A stretch of DNA of 8,862 nt from NCBI GenBank assembly GCA_004293295.1, contig RDYC01000311.1, forward strand, positions 1 to 8,862, in the 5' to 3' direction. The translations under genes and the position numbers were made by a program. This DNA is from Bacteroidota bacterium (GTDB lineage: Bacteria; Bacteroidota; Bacteroidia; UKL13-3). Positions within the stretch are counted from its first letter, which is position 1. Every line of letters begins with the position of its first letter. Below the pieces are notes generated by a model. The model was not told the origin of the DNA. It saw only the letters and a program-made list of their open reading frames with translations, and ran no database searches. This document shows, in pieces, positions 7,199 through 8,862 of the stretch.

Positions 7199-7226
7199 TA
7201 AAAAAGCACCATGTGGTGCTTTTTTA
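7199..7226 (-). terminator. Symmetric (bidirectional-type) intrinsic terminator after the DUF3127 gene
   Basis: This is a perfect inverted repeat with 13-base arms (TAAAAAAGCACCA and its complement) around TG. In RNA the core is a GCACC/GGTGC stem with a four-base loop, preceded by an A-run and followed by a U-run on either strand. It lies 13 bases past the DUF3127 stop and 38 bases before the cysS ATG, so it should end DUF3127 transcription and isolate cysS. The symmetry would let it work in both directions, although no plus-strand gene ends here. Confidence 0.85.
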
Positions 7227-7238
7227 AGGAAGTTTTAC

Positions 7239-7607
7239 TTAAAATGGTAAATCATCAGATGCGGAGTCAGCATTAAAGCTTGGCTCATTATCCGGATGGA
7301 ACGGGTCTGCTTCGGCAGTTTGTGCAGCAGTTCCATTACCTTGAATTTTCCAGGCACGGGCATCAGTGTACCACCTGCCATTGTATTCACGGCTTTCAAG
7401 GTTTAAAGATGCAGTAACCACATCGCCTACATTATAACGCTCCAATTCGTTTACTTTCTCATTCATGGTGCTGATCATTACCTTTTTAGGGTAAGTTTCT
7501 TGAGTTTCAATAACAAACTCTTGTTTGCTCCATGCTTTACCTGCTTTGCTAACGCCTTCAGTTTTGTTTAATTTTTGGATAATTTTTCCGGTGATATCTA
7601 ACGCCAT
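7239..7607 (-). CDS. DUF3127 family protein with SSB-like C-terminal tail
   Basis: The 122-residue protein matches the DUF3127 pattern of Bacteroidota: start MALDITGKIIQKL, then AWSKQEFVIETQETYPKKV (25-43), VGDVVTASLNLESREYNGRW (60-79) and ARAWKIQ (83-89). The alternating hydrophobic pattern over residues 1-89 suggests a small beta-barrel of OB type. Residues 90-122 are low-complexity and acidic (seven Asp/Glu, no Lys or Arg) and end in DDLPF, the form of the C-terminal peptide by which single-stranded DNA-binding protein (SSB) recruits partner proteins. The family has no established function that I know of; nucleic-acid binding is an inference. It has no signal peptide or membrane segment and is probably cytoplasmic. 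It stands alone, with a terminator 13 bases downstream, an apparent terminator of spmAB upstream and a palindrome 36-51 bases before its ATG. Confidence 0.85.
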   Translation of the reverse strand: MALDITGKIIQKLNKTEGVSKAGKAWSKQEFVIETQETYPKKVMISTMNEKVNELERYNVGDVVTASLNLESREYNGRWYTDARAWKIQGNGTAAQTAEADPFHPDNEPSFNADSASDDLPF

Positions 7608-7642
7608 ATAGTTAATAATTAATTGTTTAGCATATTATTTTG

Positions 7643-7658
7643 CCGTTTCTTGAAACGG
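7643..7658. promoter_or_regulatory. Palindrome upstream of the DUF3127 gene, candidate operator
   Basis: CCGTTTC-TT-GAAACGG has perfect 7-base arms around a 2-base centre, in an otherwise AT-rich gap. It lies 36-51 bases upstream of the DUF3127 ATG, where promoter or leader would be. A one-mismatch -7 box (TATTTTCG on the minus strand, 7672-7679) lies just upstream, which would put the palindrome at or just after the transcription start. No U-run follows on either strand, so it is not a terminator. It could bind a dimeric regulator or form a short leader hairpin. Confidence 0.45.
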
Positions 7659-7683
7659 ATTCATTTTAATGCGAAAATATCGG

Positions 7684-7710
7684 AAAAAACCATGTGTTGT
7701 ATGCATGGTT
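7684..7710 (-). terminator. Probable weak terminator after spmAB
   Basis: On the minus strand AACCATG and CATGGTT form 7-base arms around a 9-base loop, followed directly by a run of T (the second arm ends in TT and is followed by TTTT). It lies 54 bases past the spmAB stop. The stem is short with only three G-C pairs, so termination may be partial. Confidence 0.45.
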
Positions 7711-7764
7711 GAAAAGATTTTGAATCAAACCAGTACTAATTGATATACAGCAATTAAGGTGTCT

Positions 7765-8862
7765 TTAAAAATATATCTTACACACAAAAATGGCCGTAAG
7801 TACGCACACCAAATCAACCATAAGCATAATGCCTAAGGTGTAACGGCTATCTTTAATGTTTACCGAGCCAAAATAAAGAGCTACCACATAAAAAGTGGTT
7901 TCAGCAGCACCTTGAAATAAACAAGACAATTGTCCTGCTAAGCTATCCGGCCCATAAGTTTTCATGGCATCAAGCATAAACCCGCGTGAGCCGCCCGCAC
8001 TAAATGGGCGCATAAGGGCCACTGGTATGGCATTTATAATTTGTGGGTCAACACCGAAAACCATTAGAACGGCAGAAACACCATCCATGATAATAAACAT
8101 GAGCCCCGAGTTTCTGAAAATACTTAATGCTACCAACATGGCTATCATGTAGGGTAATACCCTTACACCGGTTGTAAATCCATCTTTTGCACCAAATACA
8201 AACGAATCAAAGATGTTGGTTTCGTTTGCCTTAAATATTTTTTCTTGTAAAATGCTGTATGCTACAATAGCCAGTATAATGAACAACAATACCCCATTGC
8301 TTAAATTTCCTGTAAAATGAAATTTTCCAATGCCGCTTAACCCATTTACATAAAACAACAAAAATCCAATAACGGCACTTACCCCGGTTACAAAACCTAC
8401 AACCACCAAATTAACTAGGTTAATACGTTGCTTGATGCTCACAAAAACCAATGCTGCAATAGTTCCAACAAACGAGGTAATAATACAAGGTAGCATAATA
8501 TCAGCTGGATTGGAAGCATTTTGTGCAGCCCTGTATCCAATAATAGAAGTTGGGATTAATGTGAGTCCTGCGGCATGGAGGCATAAAAACATAATCTGGC
8601 TGTTGCTGGCTTTTTCTTTGTCTTTATTGGCTTCTTGCATACTCTCCATGGCTTTAAGCCCAAATGGGGTAGCAGCATTATCTAGTCCTAAAAAGTTAGC
8701 GGCAAAATTCATGGTCATAAATCCGTAGGCAGGATGTCCCTTGGGAAGTTCTGGAAATACCTTGACAAAAAATGGCGAAAGTACATTGGCTAATTTGGTA
8801 ATAGCGTTGCTATCATTTAATAAGTTTAAAAGGCCACAAAAAAAAGTGAGGTAACCAATTAA
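7765..8862 (-). CDS. SpmA-SpmB fusion, nucleoside-recognition (Gate) domain membrane protein (5' end outside window)
   Basis: The frame is open from the TAA at 7765-7767 to the right edge, giving 365 visible residues. The ATG at 8718 is internal: the 48 codons before it already encode family sequence (FPELPKGHPAYGF before MTMNFAANFLGLDNAATPFG). The first half matches SpmA, including NAATPFGLKAM. The second half, after a linker near NETNIFDSF, matches SpmB: TTGVRVLPYMIAMLVALSIF, ALMRPFSAGGSRG, MKTYGPDSLAGQLSC and GAAETTFYVVALYFGSVNIKD. Several hydrophobic helices place it in the inner membrane. In Bacillus, SpmA and SpmB are separate proteins needed for dehydration of the spore core. In Bacteroidota, which do not sporulate, the fused form has no established role; transport or gating of a small molecule is only a guess from the Gate domain. 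Only the first residues appear to be missing. Confidence 0.88.
   Translation of the reverse strand, partial: LIGYLTFFCGLLNLLNDSNAITKLANVLSPFFVKVFPELPKGHPAYGFMTMNFAANFLGLDNAATPFGLKAMESMQEANKDKEKASNSQIMFLCLHAAGLTLIPTSIIGYRAAQNASNPADIMLPCIITSFVGTIAALVFVSIKQRINLVNLVVVGFVTGVSAVIGFLLFYVNGLSGIGKFHFTGNLSNGVLLFIILAIVAYSILQEKIFKANETNIFDSFVFGAKDGFTTGVRVLPYMIAMLVALSIFRNSGLMFIIMDGVSAVLMVFGVDPQIINAIPVALMRPFSAGGSRGFMLDAMKTYGPDSLAGQLSCLFQGAAETTFYVVALYFGSVNIKDSRYTLGIMLMVDLVCVLTAIFVCKIYF

Noticed and set aside
8716..8718. ATG as start of the right-edge membrane protein
   Set aside because: The 48 upstream codons encode typical SpmA sequence (FPELPKGHPA), so this Met is internal.
7964..8728. Two plus-strand open frames opposite spmAB
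   Set aside because: The hydrophobic appearance of these frames follows from the complementary membrane-protein codons; there is no independent support.
1..8862. Mobile element, CRISPR array, tRNA, rRNA, riboswitch or defence system
   Set aside because: No terminal repeats, transposase motifs, regularly spaced repeats, cloverleaf or known RNA motif was seen; the genes are ordinary core functions.

Overview
The window looks like an ordinary chromosomal segment of a member of the Bacteroidota. It is AT-rich. It carries a DUF3127 gene (a family typical of this phylum), a fused SpmA-SpmB protein and a Bacteroidota-style glutaminyl cyclase lipoprotein. Two close matches to the Bacteroidota -7 promoter box (TAnnTTTG) sit just upstream of genes. 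Both ends cut through genes: a FemAB/GNAT-like transferase on the left (5' end missing) and spmAB on the right (5' end missing).

Layout from left to right. (1) Plus strand: the tail of the FemAB/GNAT-like gene, then a single-domain Ppx/GppA phosphatase with a GTG start. (2) Minus strand, convergent with ppx: murQ (MurNAc-6-phosphate etherase) followed after 23 bases by a small three-helix membrane protein, probably one transcript. (3) Plus strand, divergent from murQ: a membrane-anchored S41 processing protease. (4) Minus strand, convergent with the protease: cysS followed after 11 bases by a glutaminyl cyclase lipoprotein, probably one transcript. (5) Minus strand: a small OB-like DUF3127 protein with an SSB-like acidic tail, closed by a strong symmetric terminator in front of cysS. 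(6) Minus strand: the SpmA-SpmB fusion, running off the right edge.

Most genes are housekeeping or cell-envelope functions: peptidoglycan amino-sugar recycling (murQ), periplasmic proteolysis (S41), N-terminal pyroglutamate formation on exported proteins (QC), phosphate/(p)ppGpp metabolism (Ppx/GppA) and translation (cysS). I found no mobile element, CRISPR array, tRNA, rRNA, riboswitch or defence system. I do not see a clearly new multi-gene system. The items most worth a second look are the SSB-like C-terminal peptide on DUF3127, the lysine-rich tail in front of MurQ, a possible leaderless cysS transcript, the uncertain start (or one-base homopolymer error) of the membrane protein next to murQ, and a palindrome upstream of the DUF3127 gene.
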